Shown here: piece by piece, positions 1 through 15,604 of the stretch
Layout of the letters: every line of letters starts with the position of its first letter
Numbering within the stretch: the first letter of the stretch is position 1
Assembly (NCBI GenBank): GCA_907164885.2
Contig: OU015495.1
Location: 209,492,730-209,556,729 of the forward strand
DNA length: 64,000 nt
Direction: 5' to 3'
Source: Dolomedes plantarius
Lineage: Eukaryota; Arthropoda; Arachnida; Araneae; Dolomedidae
Notes under the pieces: generated by a model
The model's database searches: none
The model's input: only the letters and a program-made list of their open reading frames with translations
What the model was told of the DNA's origin: nothing
Made by a program: the position numbers and the translations under genes

Positions 1-20
1 TGTGTGTGTGTGTGTGTGTG
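1..20. repeat. (TG)n microsatellite at window edge
   Basis: Pure TG dinucleotides run from the first base, so the tract probably continues outside the window. Confidence 0.95.

Positions 21-3038
<3,018 letters not shown>

Positions 3039-3096
<58 letters not shown>
3039..3096. repeat. (TA)n microsatellite
   Basis: Pure TA run directly abutting the right end of the pogo-type MITE. With the tract at 1847-2250 it suggests the MITE inserted into a TA array. Confidence 0.95.
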
Positions 3097-3098
<2 letters not shown>

Positions 3099-3648
3099 AA
3101 TAAGATGAAAGAGAAAACCAGTAATAGCTCTAATGCTACTTGAAGCCAGGAACATCCAACATGTAAAGAAAAGTATGAATAAGGTTTTTGACAGGATTTC
3201 TTCATCAGCGGTGTCAATACTGTCTAAAAACCAATGGATTGTTTCTGATGAGTATAATCTATTAAATAAACACACTCAGACACCGTATAATCCATTATTA
3301 ACGGAAGAATTGAATATTAAATGAATTAAGTTTGAATAAAAGTACTTAACCAAAGAACACCAAGCCTGGCGCTAGTCAGAGTGGAAGTTAAGAACTTGTA
3401 ACCGCAAGATGACTGACGTCATAAAACTTGCAACCATTGAGGTAGTGGATACTCAGTTACAGACTTACTTAGGTTACCTTATTTTAAGACTATTATTCCT
3501 TTATTTATTTAGTTTTTATTATTGTTACTACTATGAGTTAATTTTATTTTTATTTTATTTTACTTATTATTTTTATTTTTGTTTTTAGTAGTTATTATTT
3601 TTATTTTAACCTATTGTTATGTTTAACTTATTAATGCAACAGAACAAA
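3097..3648. other. 3' flank of the Penelope-like element; no gene seen
   Basis: Bases 3340-3470 are less AT-rich and unrecognised. Bases 3480-3640 are a T-rich, A-poor run (A-rich on the minus strand) that may be the 3' untranslated end of the Penelope-like element transcribed from the minus strand. Confidence 0.4.
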
Positions 3649-5290
3649 CTATTCATTCAAACAAAAACAACCAATTATGTTTTTGGATAGACTTACAGGG
3701 TAATTATTACGAGTTAGCACAGCTTTCAAGTCTATAATATGCTTAATCCTATTGTCTTTAGAACATAGCCTATTTATACGAACTAACTGATTTACAATAA
3801 TGTTATTAAAAACAGATTTATCTAAACAGGTTAGATAATTTTGAAATTTAACAATATTAAAATTATAGTCAGATCTTTTGTCATATAAGTCAAAAGTAAA
3901 TTTATTGTTAGTACTTAATTTAATATTAATATCTAGAAAGTTTACATTAATATTATCATGGCTACTTTTAATTAGTTTCAAATTAGGAGGGTAAAAATTT
4001 AAGTGTATAGGGTTATTACTTTTATTAATTACTATTATATCATCTATATATCTAAATATATTGTAATTGCTATTTTCTATATTATTAATTTCAAAATAAT
4101 ATAAGTATAAATTAGCTAGCATACTTGAAGGATTACCACCTTGTGGTACACCTTTGGACTGTAAGTATATACTATTATTATGAACTATGTAATTATGTTT
4201 AGTTACTAATTCTAGGAGCCTATTGAATCTAGTTAGTTTAATTTCGTTGTTTAAGTATTGAATATTATTTTGTACTAACATTATGATTATTCTATTTAAA
4301 TCAATTATATCAATATTATTAAATAGATCTTTAAAATCATAAGTTACTATATATTTACAGTTATCTAATGTTTGTAGTTTTCTAATTAAACTATAGCTAT
4401 TATCAATTATACCACAAACACCAGATGTTATATTTTTATAAATTAATTTAAGGTATTTTAATAATAATTTACTTGCTTTTGTAGCATAAGTATTATGACC
4501 ACAGGTTACTGCTCTAAAAGTAATAGGTGTTTTATGAAATTTTGGAACTAAAGTTATATAAGGAAAATGATAAATGTTAGATGAAATACCTAGTAGTTTA
4601 TATTTAGCTATGATTTTCTTAATAATAATATTAGTAGTTTATTTTAATGGCTGAAAAAGATCACTATTTTCTAACTGTTTTTTTTAAACATATGGCAAAA
4701 TATTTTTTACATATTATAGCATAGTTGTTGGCTGCTTTATCTACATAAGTGACTATAAAGTCATCTTGTAATTTTGTAATAGCAGCTTTAAAGTGTTTAT
4801 AAGGATTATTAATGTTATTACTATTATTGGGTAATTTAGCTTGTACTAGTTTTAGTAAATTAATTTTCCAAGGGTTGAAAGCTTCAGTAGGTACAGAATA
4901 ATTAATTGCTATTTTGTAAATAAATTTATCTAAATCAGCATTTAAGAAACTAATTATTTTCTTATTATTATTAGTACTAGGTATTCTAAACTTAGTTCCC
5001 AAATTCATCAACTCTCGCAGTGCAACATCTTCCACAATATCCATATTGCCTGTTATTACATGACCATGTGTCGTATCTATATAACTATTGTAAAAGGGCA
5101 GATGACAAACACAAGTTAAATTTAATGACTCAAAAAAATTTTTGGATACCTGTTTATAGTTAAATACACGTCTACCCATAGGCAGAGTATATTTAAAGGC
5201 ACGTTTTATTTTTATTTCTTTTATAGGAAACATATCATGAAGTTTATCAAATATACTATTGAAGTTTATATTATTAAGTTTAAGGTTAGT
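3649..5290 (-). pseudogene. Penelope-like element reverse transcriptase, frameshifted
   Basis: The upstream part (5233-4664, open further upstream without a Met) carries the RT N-terminal region, including the block HVITGNMDIV and a VDKAANN motif typical of Penelope RTs. It leaves frame at an A-run near 4674-4681, and one TAA follows near 4637. The downstream frame is open from about 4634 to 3649 and contains motif A (YDFKDLFNNID, near 4325-4350), motif B (GVPQGGNPS) and the catalytic YIDD box (motif C). The 210-residue frame counted from a Met at 4281 therefore starts inside the RT domain. Product: RNA-directed DNA polymerase with telomerase-like RT fold. Confidence 0.82.
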
Positions 5291-6281
5291 AAAATTTAGT
5301 ACAATATGTGTTATTAGCTGAATTTTGTTTTTTATATAAGTTTATTTTTAAATGTTTTGTCCGTGTTAGTATTAAATCATATACCAGATGTTGATAATGA
5401 TAATTCTTTATTTTCGTATTTAAAAATAGTTGATATAGCTTAATGATATGTTTTTTAACGATAGAAAAAATCCAAGCTTTTAATATTTTATATTTATAAT
5501 CAATTATAAACCTTTCCTGAAAACTTATTAAGGCATTTTTATATATGTTACTATCAAAAGTCTTACTTTTATTATAACTTTTACCTCTTTTAGTTCTTTT
5601 TGAGGACTGTGTATCTTCAATTAGATTAGGGTAAATAGGTTGAGCTGACACATCAGTAAAATTAAATTTAACTATATTTTTCTGTTTATACATTTGATTA
5701 AGGCCATATGGAAAGAGAGTTTTATATTTTTGCATATAAATATTTTCATAATATAACCTTTCAGAGGGTGATTTAATTATATCAAGTATGGAGATTACAA
5801 TATTTTCAAAATTATGTTTTTCGAAGTGATCAAATTCAATGTTAAGTGGTTGACTATTTAGTTTATTATATTTTTTTATATTAGAACGGTGTAAATTTAT
5901 TCTAATATGTAGCGGATTAGAAGTTTGTCCTATATATTCCATATGACAACAATTACAAATGATTTTGTATATACAATTATAAGTTTTGCAGAAATTTTTT
6001 TTTTTTGAATTTACTTGTATTTGTGAATTATGTGCAAGGGGACAAGTTTTACATAGCTTATTAGTGCATTTATCAAAAACCAACGCCTTTTGCCTGACTT
6101 TATAACATGGAGAGGGCACAGAGAAAGAGGATGAAGTTAATTGGTAACTGTTTGACGATCCATTGATACCCCAATAAGTATCAATGTACCGAGCATTGAC
6201 ATCATTAGAATGATATGCCAAATTGCCAGTAGCTAGATATGTTTTACTATAACTCATGATATTAAGAAAGTATAGGTTCAA
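5286..6281 (-). pseudogene. Penelope-like element GIY-YIG endonuclease ORF (331 aa)
   Basis: The frame holds a cysteine cluster at residues 72, 77 and 80, then a GIY-YIG nuclease core: the GIY-equivalent CIYKI near residues 103-107, YIG at 117-119, a conserved Arg at 127 and a candidate metal-binding Glu at 179. The CNCC motif just before YIG matches the zinc-knuckle variant of the nuclease in Naiad-type elements. This domain nicks target DNA to prime reverse transcription. The frame ends at a stop 52 bases before the first Met of the RT block, and the RT frame stays open upstream across that junction in another frame. The two were therefore probably one polyprotein split by a frameshift near 5310-5330, although programmed frameshifting cannot be excluded. 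Confidence 0.8.
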
Positions 6282-6289
6282 TTGAACCT

Positions 6290-7069
6290 ACATATTAGCT
6301 TAGTAAAAAGCTTAAGAGAATATAAAGAACAATTTATGTCACAACTAAAACTAAACAATAGTAGTATATTTTGAGTAATATAATTTTATACACTAATAAT
6401 GTGATTAACTATTCTTAGAAAATTAATTTGTTTAACTTGCTTAAAATAATTAATGATATTACCTATTTACAGTACACAAATAATATTAACAATTCAATAA
6501 ATTAATATGTTGATATACATATGTAAAATAATAAATAATAATGTATCAATAGAAGATAAAGTGGAAAAATTAATATAGATTAAATGTTTGAACTCATAAA
6601 CAAAACTATAATTTAATATGTAGTTATTCATGAGTAAAAAAAAAGTATCAACCAATAAACATATCAATAAGATGTTTAATAAACATTATAGAATAAATAA
6701 ATAGCTAATAAAACAATAGTATATAATGTTGTAATTCTTGAGTAAAATAAAATGTTAACACCAATATACATAACTATAGATTAAATGTTGAAATATTTTA
6801 GAGTATTATAATTCATGTATTAACCATATTACAATACATTAGAAGATAATGTTATATAAGTATTATAGATTAAAATATCAATATATTATACATATCAATA
6901 TTTATCAAATTATTATTCTTGATTAAGTATTTTAGATTATACATTACAAATACTATTCAAATCAATAGAATATAAGTTGTAATTTTAGAGATATAATTAA
7001 TGTATAAACCAATATGCAATATACAATTAACAAATTACTATTTACAATTCAATAAAAGATCATGATGAT

Positions 7070-7100
<31 letters not shown>

Positions 7101-8620
7101 GCTGTTACGATCACCATTACTGGAAAATTGCTTTTAATAAAACCGAAAACTGTTGCATCATTGTATAGTTGTGCTTTTTACAAATATATTGTGATATGAT
7201 AGTTTTATATATGCAAAATTTAATTGCATACTAAATAATAGTTAAGAATGTTTATTTTTCTCGGTGCTTTCTTACTTTATTAAATTTTTGTTAAACCAAA
7301 TTTCGATTTTAGATACACATAAAAAAGCAATGTTTATTTTTATAATATTTCTAAAAAAAAAGGTGACATTCAATAACTGGATTTAACAATTTCTAACTTC
7401 TCATAAGAGTAATGTTCCGTCATTTTAAAATGTATTTTTGTATAATTTTTGAAGAGCGTTTTGCTCTAAATTTACTTCATAGAAAATATTAAAATAAAAT
7501 TCGCGCGAAACTTTCCCTGCTAGATATTAACATATATAAATTAAGGTGTCACACAACAAGCTGACTTCTCTAACAAGTACAAACAAACGCGTATATTCTA
7601 CTACTCTCATTATTTCATTGACATGCTAAACTACTTTAAATGAAAACATCTGTTTATTTATTAATGTATACCAGCAAAGAGAAAAATGTCAGACAAAAAC
7701 CTCCCCATTATTCTTATCTTCTCATATATAGGGAATTTATATCAGCTCAATTCTTTTTCCTAGTAAGTAAAATTATATAGCTGAATTATTTTAATCGTTA
7801 CTCTTCTGGAGATAAATATTTAATGATGTATTTATTTGTAATTAGAATGATAATCTCAATAGCCTGTTAGGATATTTAACCATAACGTTGATTAAAAGCT
7901 AAAAATTTTATAAGCATAATGTAACTATTTCGGATATTTATATGATCTAAAACAAATTAAGATTAAAAAATGAATGTACATGTGCAAAGAGCAAAACAAA
8001 ACGTGATGAAACATGAATTAGTATACAAATTATTGTTCAACATACTAAACAGAAATGCAAATATTTTCACTAAATCAACTGCATAACCATTAAATATGAT
8101 TTATTTCACAACTCCAAGTAAATGATATTACATGACTGATGACCTATTTTTTTTTTATTTTGTTAACCGAGTTCAAATGATTTTGTAATTTTTTAAACTT
8201 TTATAAGCATACGGGTCATATCTACTTTTGAAATCTTGAAATGCTGTTAAAATAAACAGCACAGCCAAGATAATGCTTCTCTTTTTTAGAAGGCAGTAAC
8301 ACTTATCATTAAACCTTAGCATTTAAGGTTTGATGGCATGTGCTGTTCAATAAAGGTACACTGCTGTTTACCACTTTTTCTGCTATAAAGCAATTACACT
8401 GCTTTATGAATGCCGTAGATAAAACGATCTCAATTTTTAAGCGAATTTTATAGTGAATGTGCTATAATATGTGAACAGTTTATTTCTCGCTAAATTTTTA
8501 CAGTAAAAATATGATTTATATCAGCATTCATTTTTCAATTTACTTAAAGAAAGGAATTAAACGTAGCAGAGGATAAGTTATCATAAATAAAAGTGATACA
8601 ACATTTTAAAATGTATATCA
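6290..8620. other. AT-rich sequence without a recognisable gene
   Basis: 6290-7060 contains loosely repeated phrases built on AATAAACATAT, ATAGATTAAATG and TTGAGTAAAA, probably degenerate 5' repeats of the Penelope-like element. A (TA)n tract lies at 7068-7095. Nothing is recognised from 7100 to 8620. Confidence 0.5.
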
Positions 8621-9349
<729 letters not shown>

Positions 9350-9645
9350 CAAAGAAAATTAAATTTAATATGTTCAACACTTTCCTCTGTAGATATTGAT
9401 CATTTCAAATTCTACTCTAAACAAGTTTTTACATCTCACACGTATTGTAACAAATGCGAGTTTTAAATTATATATAAGATACATTAAATAATGCGTTATA
9501 AGTGAATTTTCATACATAAAAATAAAAATGTATACCAATAACAGGAATTTTGATAAATACGATCAGATAGACAGACAGAGATCTACAAGAGTGAGATATT
9601 TTAATTACTGTTATGTAATTTATTGATAATTTTTCCACCTCTTAT

Positions 9646-9975
9646 GTTGTTGTTGTTTCTAATGCCGGGATTACAGATCAGGTCCGTATAGGCCATGGGC
9701 TGAATGGTCCTTATCCGGTTTGTAATGGCAGCACAAGAGTCTGATTTAGCCAGGTACCACCTCAAATTTGATCGAGCACCTCCAGGGGCGACATCTAGGG
9801 GGATAGTACCTTCATCCTCCCTCTTTGACCTCAAAGAGATACTTTCCGGTTTACGGGTTTAACGTGCCCATATCCGGCCTTGACATGGAGATATTCAATG
9901 ACGTTTGGTGGGATTTGATCAGAGCACCCTCAGTACCGAAAGCCGACGCGCTACCACTAGGCTACCCCGGGCCCT
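9646..9975 (-). mobile_element. tRNA-derived SINE, copy 1
   Basis: Read on the minus strand, a tRNA-like head holds an A-box-like TAGCCTAGTGG and, about 40 bases on, a degenerate B box (GATCAAATCCC). The element ends in an (AAC)n tail (complement at 9646-9658). The body matches the plus-strand copy at 60051-60360, including the segment ATATCTCCATGTC and the same tail. Confidence 0.7.
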
Positions 9976-10542
9976 ACCTCTTATGTAACTCGTATGAATG
10001 TACATGATGTACGTAAGTATTTTTCATTTATATACAATTTTAACCTAATATTAATTTTCTTCGGTAGGAGTAATTCATAATGTTGTATTATATAGCTGTA
10101 TTTATGTCGTAAGCAATATTCTGTAGAGATAAAAATGAATTAAGCATGTACTTGTAAAGCTGACTGGTTAAATAATAAATTATAGTTTGATTGCACTTAA
10201 TTATAGTTTAGTTGACTTAATTACAGTTTTATTGTAACACACAGATATAGAAAATAGGTATTCGGATAATTTATGATTTAACTCCAATTGGAAGAAAAAT
10301 GTCTGTATATGTCTATGTAGCTAACAAACTAGAACCAAATATGAATATGTTCATAAAATATGACAGTTCCCGCCGCTTTATAAAATCACATTCGTCCTGA
10401 AGGTTTTGATTTCGTTAATCGGCTGATTTTAAAAACCAGCGATTCATTTAAAATAACTTTTATGTTTCCTATGTACTAGAGTTAGTTCCATAAATGAAAG
10501 TGAAAACAGAAATCAAAGACACTTAAGTTTAAAAAATATCAT

Positions 10543-12750
10543 TTAATTCACTGATTTAATAGCTTGATTATAATTTTTTTTAAAATACTGCCTGATTGTG
10601 GTTTGTTTCGATGAATCATTTATCAAATGTTCAATAATGTTCTTTATCTCCACCTTTTTGCTCCAATGTTCGACGTAAAACATCCAACACTCGTCGCTCT
10701 TCAGTTGCGGTTGGTGGGGGTTAATTTTTCTCGTCATCTTCGGATTCTGAATCAATATCATTAGAAGACGAATCTTTTGAATTTACAATTTCTTGTACAA
10801 TATGAAAGTCAGATTTCCCAACTGACGTCTGCAAATATCGTCGATGGAAACATATTTCAAGAACTCTTCAGTCGATTCATCTTCCTAAACTGAAATTTCT
10901 TACTCTGTATTAGAAATTTCAGTTTAGGTTATGAATTATAATTTTTTTAAATACTGGCTAATTGTGGTTTGTTTCGATGAATCATTTATCAAATGTTCAA
11001 TAATGTTCTTTATCTCCATCTTTTTGCTCCAATGTTCGACGCAAAACATCCAACACTCGTCGCTCTTCAATTGCGGTTGGTGGGGGTTCATTTTTCTTGT
11101 CATCTTCGGAATCCGAATCAATATCATTAGAAGACGAATCTTTTGAGTTTACAATTTCTTGTACAATATCAGTGTCAGATTTCCCAACTGACGTCTGCAA
11201 ATATCGTCGATGGAAACATATTTCAAGAACTCTTCAGTCGATTCATCTTCCTAAACTGAAATTTCTTACTCTGTATTAGAAATTTCAGTTTAGGTTATGA
11301 ATTATAATTTTTTTAAATACTGGCTAATTGTGGTTTGTTTCGATGAATCATTTATCAAATGTTCAATAATGTTCTTTATCTCCATCTTTTTGCTCCAATG
11401 TTCGACGTAAAACATCCAACACTCGTCGCTCTTCAATTGCGGTTGGTGGGGGTTCATTTTTCTTGTCATCTTCGGAATCCGAATCAATATCATTAGAAGA
11501 CGAATCTTTTGAGTTTACAATTTCTTGTACAATATCAGAGTCAGATTTCCCAACTGACGTCTGCAAATATCGTCGATGGAAACATATTTCAAGAACTCTT
11601 CAGTCGATTCATCTTCCTAAACTGAAATTTCTTACTCTGTATTAGAAATTTCAGTTTAGGTTATGAATTATAATTTTTTTAAATACTGGCTAATTGTGGT
11701 TTGTTTCGATGAATCATTTATCAAATGTTCAATAATGTTCTTTATCTCCATCTTTTTGCTCCAATGTTCGACGTAAAACATCCAACACTCGTCGCTCTTC
11801 AATTGCGGTTGGTGGGGGTTCATTTTTCTTGTCATCTTCGGAATCCGAATCAATATCATTAGAAGACGAATCTTTTGAGTTTACAATTTCTTGTACAATA
11901 TCAGAGTCAGATTTCCCAACTGACGTCTGCAAATATCGTCGATGGAAACATATTTCAAGAACTCTTCAGTCGATTCATCTTCCTAAACTGAAATTTCTTA
12001 CTCTGTATTAGAAATTTCAGTTTAGGTTATGAATTATAATTTTTTTAAATACTGGCTAATTGTGGTTTGTTTCGATGAATCATTTATCAAATGTTCAATA
12101 ATGTTCTTTATCTCCATCTTTTTGCTCCAATGTTCGACGTAAAACATCCAACACTCGTCGCTCTTCAATTGCGGTTGGTGGGGGTTCATTTTTCTTGTCA
12201 TCTTCGGAATCCGAATCAATATCATTAGAAGACGAATCTTTTGAGTTTACAATTTCTTGTACAATATCAGAGTCAGATTTCCCAACTGACGTCTGCAAAT
12301 ATCGTCGATGGAAACATATTTCAAGAACTCTTCAGTCGATTCATCTTCCTAAACTGAAATTTCTTACTCTGTATTAGAAATTTCAGTTTAGGTTATGAAT
12401 TATAATTTTTTTAAATACTGGCTAATTGTGGTTTGTTTCGATGAATCATTTATCAAATGTTCAATAATGTTCTTTATCTCCATCTTTTTGCTCCAATGTT
12501 CGACGTAAAACATCCAACACTCGTCGCTCTTCAATTGCGGTTGGTGGGGGTTCATTTTTCTTGTCATCTTCGGAATCCGAATCAATATCATTAGAAGACG
12601 AATCTTTTGAGTTTACAATTTCTTGTACAATATCAGAGTCAGATTTCCCAACTGACGTCTGCAAATATCGTCGATGGAAACATATTTCAAGAACTCTTCA
12701 GTCGATTCATCTTCCTAAACTGAAATTTCTTCCTCTGTATTAGAAATATA
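10543..12750 (-). repeat. 366-bp tandem array derived from the pogo transposase C-terminus
   Basis: Six copies repeat at exactly 366 bases (11302, 11668, 12034 and 12400 are equivalent positions). The copy nearest the element end is the most divergent; the inner ones are almost identical. On the minus strand each unit encodes the Ser/Asp/Glu-rich linker and a helical segment (EERRVLDVLRRTLEQ) that resembles the extreme C-terminus of Tigger transposases, then a stop. Five of the six junctions carry a perfect 16-base inverted repeat (CCTAAACTGAAATTTC, 13-base loop). Confidence 0.9.
10884..10928. repeat. Hairpin at array junction (first of five)
   Basis: Stem CCTAAACTGAAATTTC at 10884-10899 pairs with its complement at 10913-10928. 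The same hairpin recurs at 11250, 11616, 11982 and 12348. The last unit (12714) has only the left arm. Confidence 0.9.
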
Positions 12751-12754
12751 TATG

Positions 12755-12910
12755 GTGAAGCCACAAGCTTTAAAACAGTGAGACATCGTTGTGGACGTAA
12801 CATATTCCCAAGAGCTTTAAATGATATCTATTGCATCCAAGAGGCTGACTGACTTTGGAAGCTTTTTTACAGAGTCGGAACAAGAGGAATAAATTTCTTT
12901 GACAATTCTA
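12755..12910 (-). pseudogene. pogo transposase C-terminal fragment
   Basis: On the minus strand the peptide around SLLDAIDII, followed by WEYVTSTTM and CFKACGF, matches the conserved Tigger/pogo block (LLDAI, W..V...TI..CF..AGF). One in-frame TAA interrupts it. It lies between the nested TTAA MITE and the tandem array and continues the transposase order. Confidence 0.75.
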
Positions 12911-12914
12911 TTAA

Positions 12915-13652
12915 GGTGACTGCCTACGTTCGGAGCCAATTTTTATAAAACAAAATCACTTTTTAAAGGTTTTTTTTGTCTTTTATGGTAAAATAGCACT
13001 TAAAAATTAAAAAAGGAACAAAAACTTACCTGTAAATACATTAATTATTTTATAAATTGGTCAATTTTAAGTAATTTTTAATGAAATTTAACTAAAACGC
13101 CTATCACTCTGCACAAAATTCTAATGCTACTATTCAAATTTCCTTCTCACACATGATACATATGACATTTATCTTCAAAATGACCCACAATCTAAGTGAA
13201 ATTTTAAAATGCTAAAATAATACGGACAATTTTATGTTCCAATATGAAAATTTTCCCCGATTCGTCATTCCTTTCCTTATAAAAACAACCCCAAATAAAA
13301 ACTATTTCTTATACATCAATTATTGTGAGTCATTTCATTAACAAAAGCATCTAAGACATTTCGTGAAAATTTTATCAAATTATGTACATTATTATGGGAA
13401 ATATCATGATAACGGTATAGATTTGTGCTAAAAAACTTAATTCTGAGAAAAACGCATTTAAAGTTGCTTATACCTTCAATTTTGTAGCTGATGATGTTTT
13501 TTTTTAAATAGCTATAACTCTGCTTCTAATTGAAGTAGAATGAAAATGAAAACGGTTTTGAAAAGACAAATGATTGAATTACACAATTCTTGCAAAAAAT
13601 GAAATAGACCAAAATAGTAAAAAAAATTACATTTTCAATGTAGGCAGTTACC
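12915..13652. mobile_element. TTAA-flanked MITE inside the pogo transposase
   Basis: TTAA at 12911-12914 and 13653-13656 flanks inverted ends GGTGACTGCCTACGTT and GGTAACTGCCTACATT. It splits the transposase reading directly after the peptide YRETLVK, and the host frame resumes beyond it. Flanking TTAA is used by Kolobok and piggyBac. The ends resemble those of the Kolobok-like element at 16306. Confidence 0.85.
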
Positions 13653-13656
13653 TTAA

Positions 13657-14232
13657 CAAGTGTCTCTCTATAATGAAATTTAAATAATCGTATGATCCGT
13701 TGATCCAAAGTGCGAATGATGCTTGTGGTATTTGGGTGTAGGAAAACTAGTTTAATAATTTTTCAATTCCAAATCATTTGGTAGACAGGAACATTAGTAT
13801 ATCAAAATCACATTGTCTTCGCTTTTTAGCTTTTATCCATTTAAGGGGAATTACTGTATAGATAGATGTTGTCATCCATGTCTTTCGACTGTGTGCAAAA
13901 TTGATTGGAAGGTTCTTAACACCCTTAAAACAGCAAGGGTTTTTGCTGGAGCAAATCACCAAAGGCGTTTTCATTACAGTTCCTGCCATGTTGCATGTTA
14001 ACAGAGCAGTTAATCTTTGATTGACATTTTTCCTTCCTGCAGCAGATTCATTTTTAAACATTAAAGAGTGTTTTCCTGAAGTACTCGATTAAATAATCCA
14101 GTCTAATCTCAGTGGAAAATTTGATCAAGCTGATAATATCTTTGATCAGTTTAACACGGACTTCTTCCTTCCAGTTCTCAGCAGCTTCGTTGTTCGCACC
14201 TTGAATCTAGCCGTGTAATTTTCTATAAATAA
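13657..14232 (-). pseudogene. pogo/Tigger transposase DDE domain, broken
   Basis: The longest intact piece (14061-13774, 95 codons) contains FKNESAAGRKNVNQRLTALL and NPCCFKGVKNLPINF, standard DDE_1 signatures of pogo/Tigger transposases. The preceding region (14230-14062) is frameshifted but still recognisable around the first catalytic Asp block. The following region (13773-13657) shows the PN.TS..Q..DQ..I...K.HYR pattern just before the MITE insertion. At least three frame breaks make it non-functional. Confidence 0.8.
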
Positions 14233-14948
14233 CTAGAAGGTAACCCGTCAATTTGACGTCATAATACTAATAATGACGTCATAATGGAAAAAGTATATGA
14301 AAGTTAAAAAATATCCCGAATTATCTAACAATATTGCATTTAATCCACACCTTGTAAAAGCAATCCCTTTCATTATTTTTTTATTTATTTAGTTTTTCAT
14401 GCGATTGGAGTAGTAGAATGCCATCCAACCCGTCATTTTGACGTCATAATACTAATAATGGCGTCATAATGGAAAAAAGTATTTAAAGGTTAAAAAATAT
14501 CCCAAATTATCTAACAATATTGCACTTAATCGACACCTTGTAAAAGCAAATCCTTTCATTATTTTTTGTTTATTTAGTTTTTCATGTAGACTGCCATCCA
14601 GTTTTTCACAGCTTACTACGCGATATGAATAATTGAGCTACTTGATTCATTCACATTCAAGTTTGTGTACTTTCATAATTCATCGCAAACGTGAACAGAT
14701 TTTTAAAAACTGTTAAATATACAGCTAAAAGCATCCAATTTTTTTTAGTTCTGAATGTTTTATAGAAAAATAGGCCGAACAAACGTGATTTGATGGAGAA
14801 GATATTAGTTTTTAGGTAAGAAAATATTCTGATCCATATCTGAAATTGAAATTAAGCCTAACCGGCTGTTCGTTTAGTAAGGGCTTCAATTGAAAGATGA
14901 GTACAGCCTGGAAGTGTTATACAGAGACAACGGCTATTATATATATAA
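14233..14948 (-). mobile_element. Helitron-like repeat, family 2, copy 1
   Basis: On the minus strand it begins TTATATATATAATAGCCG and ends CTTCTAG, followed by T, a Helitron-like A|T insertion with CTAG 3' end. Removing it rejoins pogo transposase sequence across the site. The second copy is at 30306-31035 on the plus strand. Two tandem units of about 185 bases containing TGACGTCATAATACTAATAATG fill the 3' half. Confidence 0.75.
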
Positions 14949-15290
14949 TGTTGCTACATTCCTTCCATCGGGTTAGTCATCCATCCCAAGTTTTTCTCGC
15001 CAAACAGACGCTTTCCCATAGAATTGAGCGAGAAATGGGTAATTTTTTTGTATTCTCACGTTCACAAACCAGTGTAAAAGTACAGACTCTATGTCATCAG
15101 ATTTTGCATAGCGTTAGATTTTGAGGGATAAGTTTCCATTCTTTTAAATTTCATCAAAAACGGCGTCTCTTTGCTTCTACAAGTGGAATAAAGCAGTTTC
15201 AGAAATCCCCAGTTTTGAAGAAGCTTCTCGTTGGCTGTATTTTGGCATCTCGTCATATCTTTTCAGCATGTGTTGCTTTCCTATAACACT
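14949..15290 (-). pseudogene. pogo transposase N-terminal DNA-binding region, broken
   Basis: On the minus strand, 15290-15150 reads LSVIGKQHML then YSQREASSKLGISETALF, matching the CENP-B/pogo helix-turn-helix (LS..K...L......SQRELA...GIS.ST). The next part (15125-14950) resembles the second DNA-binding domain, up to a GWM.RWKE-like motif at the Helitron-like insertion. Several frameshifts are present. Confidence 0.6.
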
Positions 15291-15604
15291 TAAATCTTTA
15301 AGCTTACTGTCCGACCACGGAAGCAAAGTCCCTGGAAGCTGTTACGCATGCACGAGAAAAGCTAGTCTAATTAGAAAATAGGGGAAAACGTCATATTTTC
15401 GGATGTGTTTGTTTATGAAATACGGAAGGTATTTCAGACTGCTTTTTGTCCGCAATTTTAAAGTTATTTTTTAAAACATTATTTTTGATCGAATATGTGA
15501 ACAATAATTTCAAAACAATAAAAAGTAAGAAGCAAATCTATTTAAAAAATAGGAGTGTTATAGGAGTGGATATTTTCGGATTACATCACAATCAAAATTA
15601 TCTA

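Larger units (their letters stand above)
3649..6281 (-). mobile_element. Penelope-like retroelement with permuted (Naiad-type) domain order
   Basis: Two coding blocks lie on the minus strand in the order GIY-YIG endonuclease then reverse transcriptase. Most endonuclease-bearing Penelope-like elements carry the endonuclease after the RT; the reverse order defines the Naiad/Chlamys lineages, and Naiad is the one known from animals. The true ends are not resolved: the 5' side (6290-7060) is very AT-rich with degenerate internal repetition, and the 3' side runs into T-rich DNA. At least three lesions separate the coding blocks, so the copy is dead but not ancient. Confidence 0.8.

Noticed and set aside
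3240..3290. CTGATGAG as a hammerhead ribozyme core near the Penelope-like element
   Set aside because: No matching GAAA core or paired stems in range on the expected strand.
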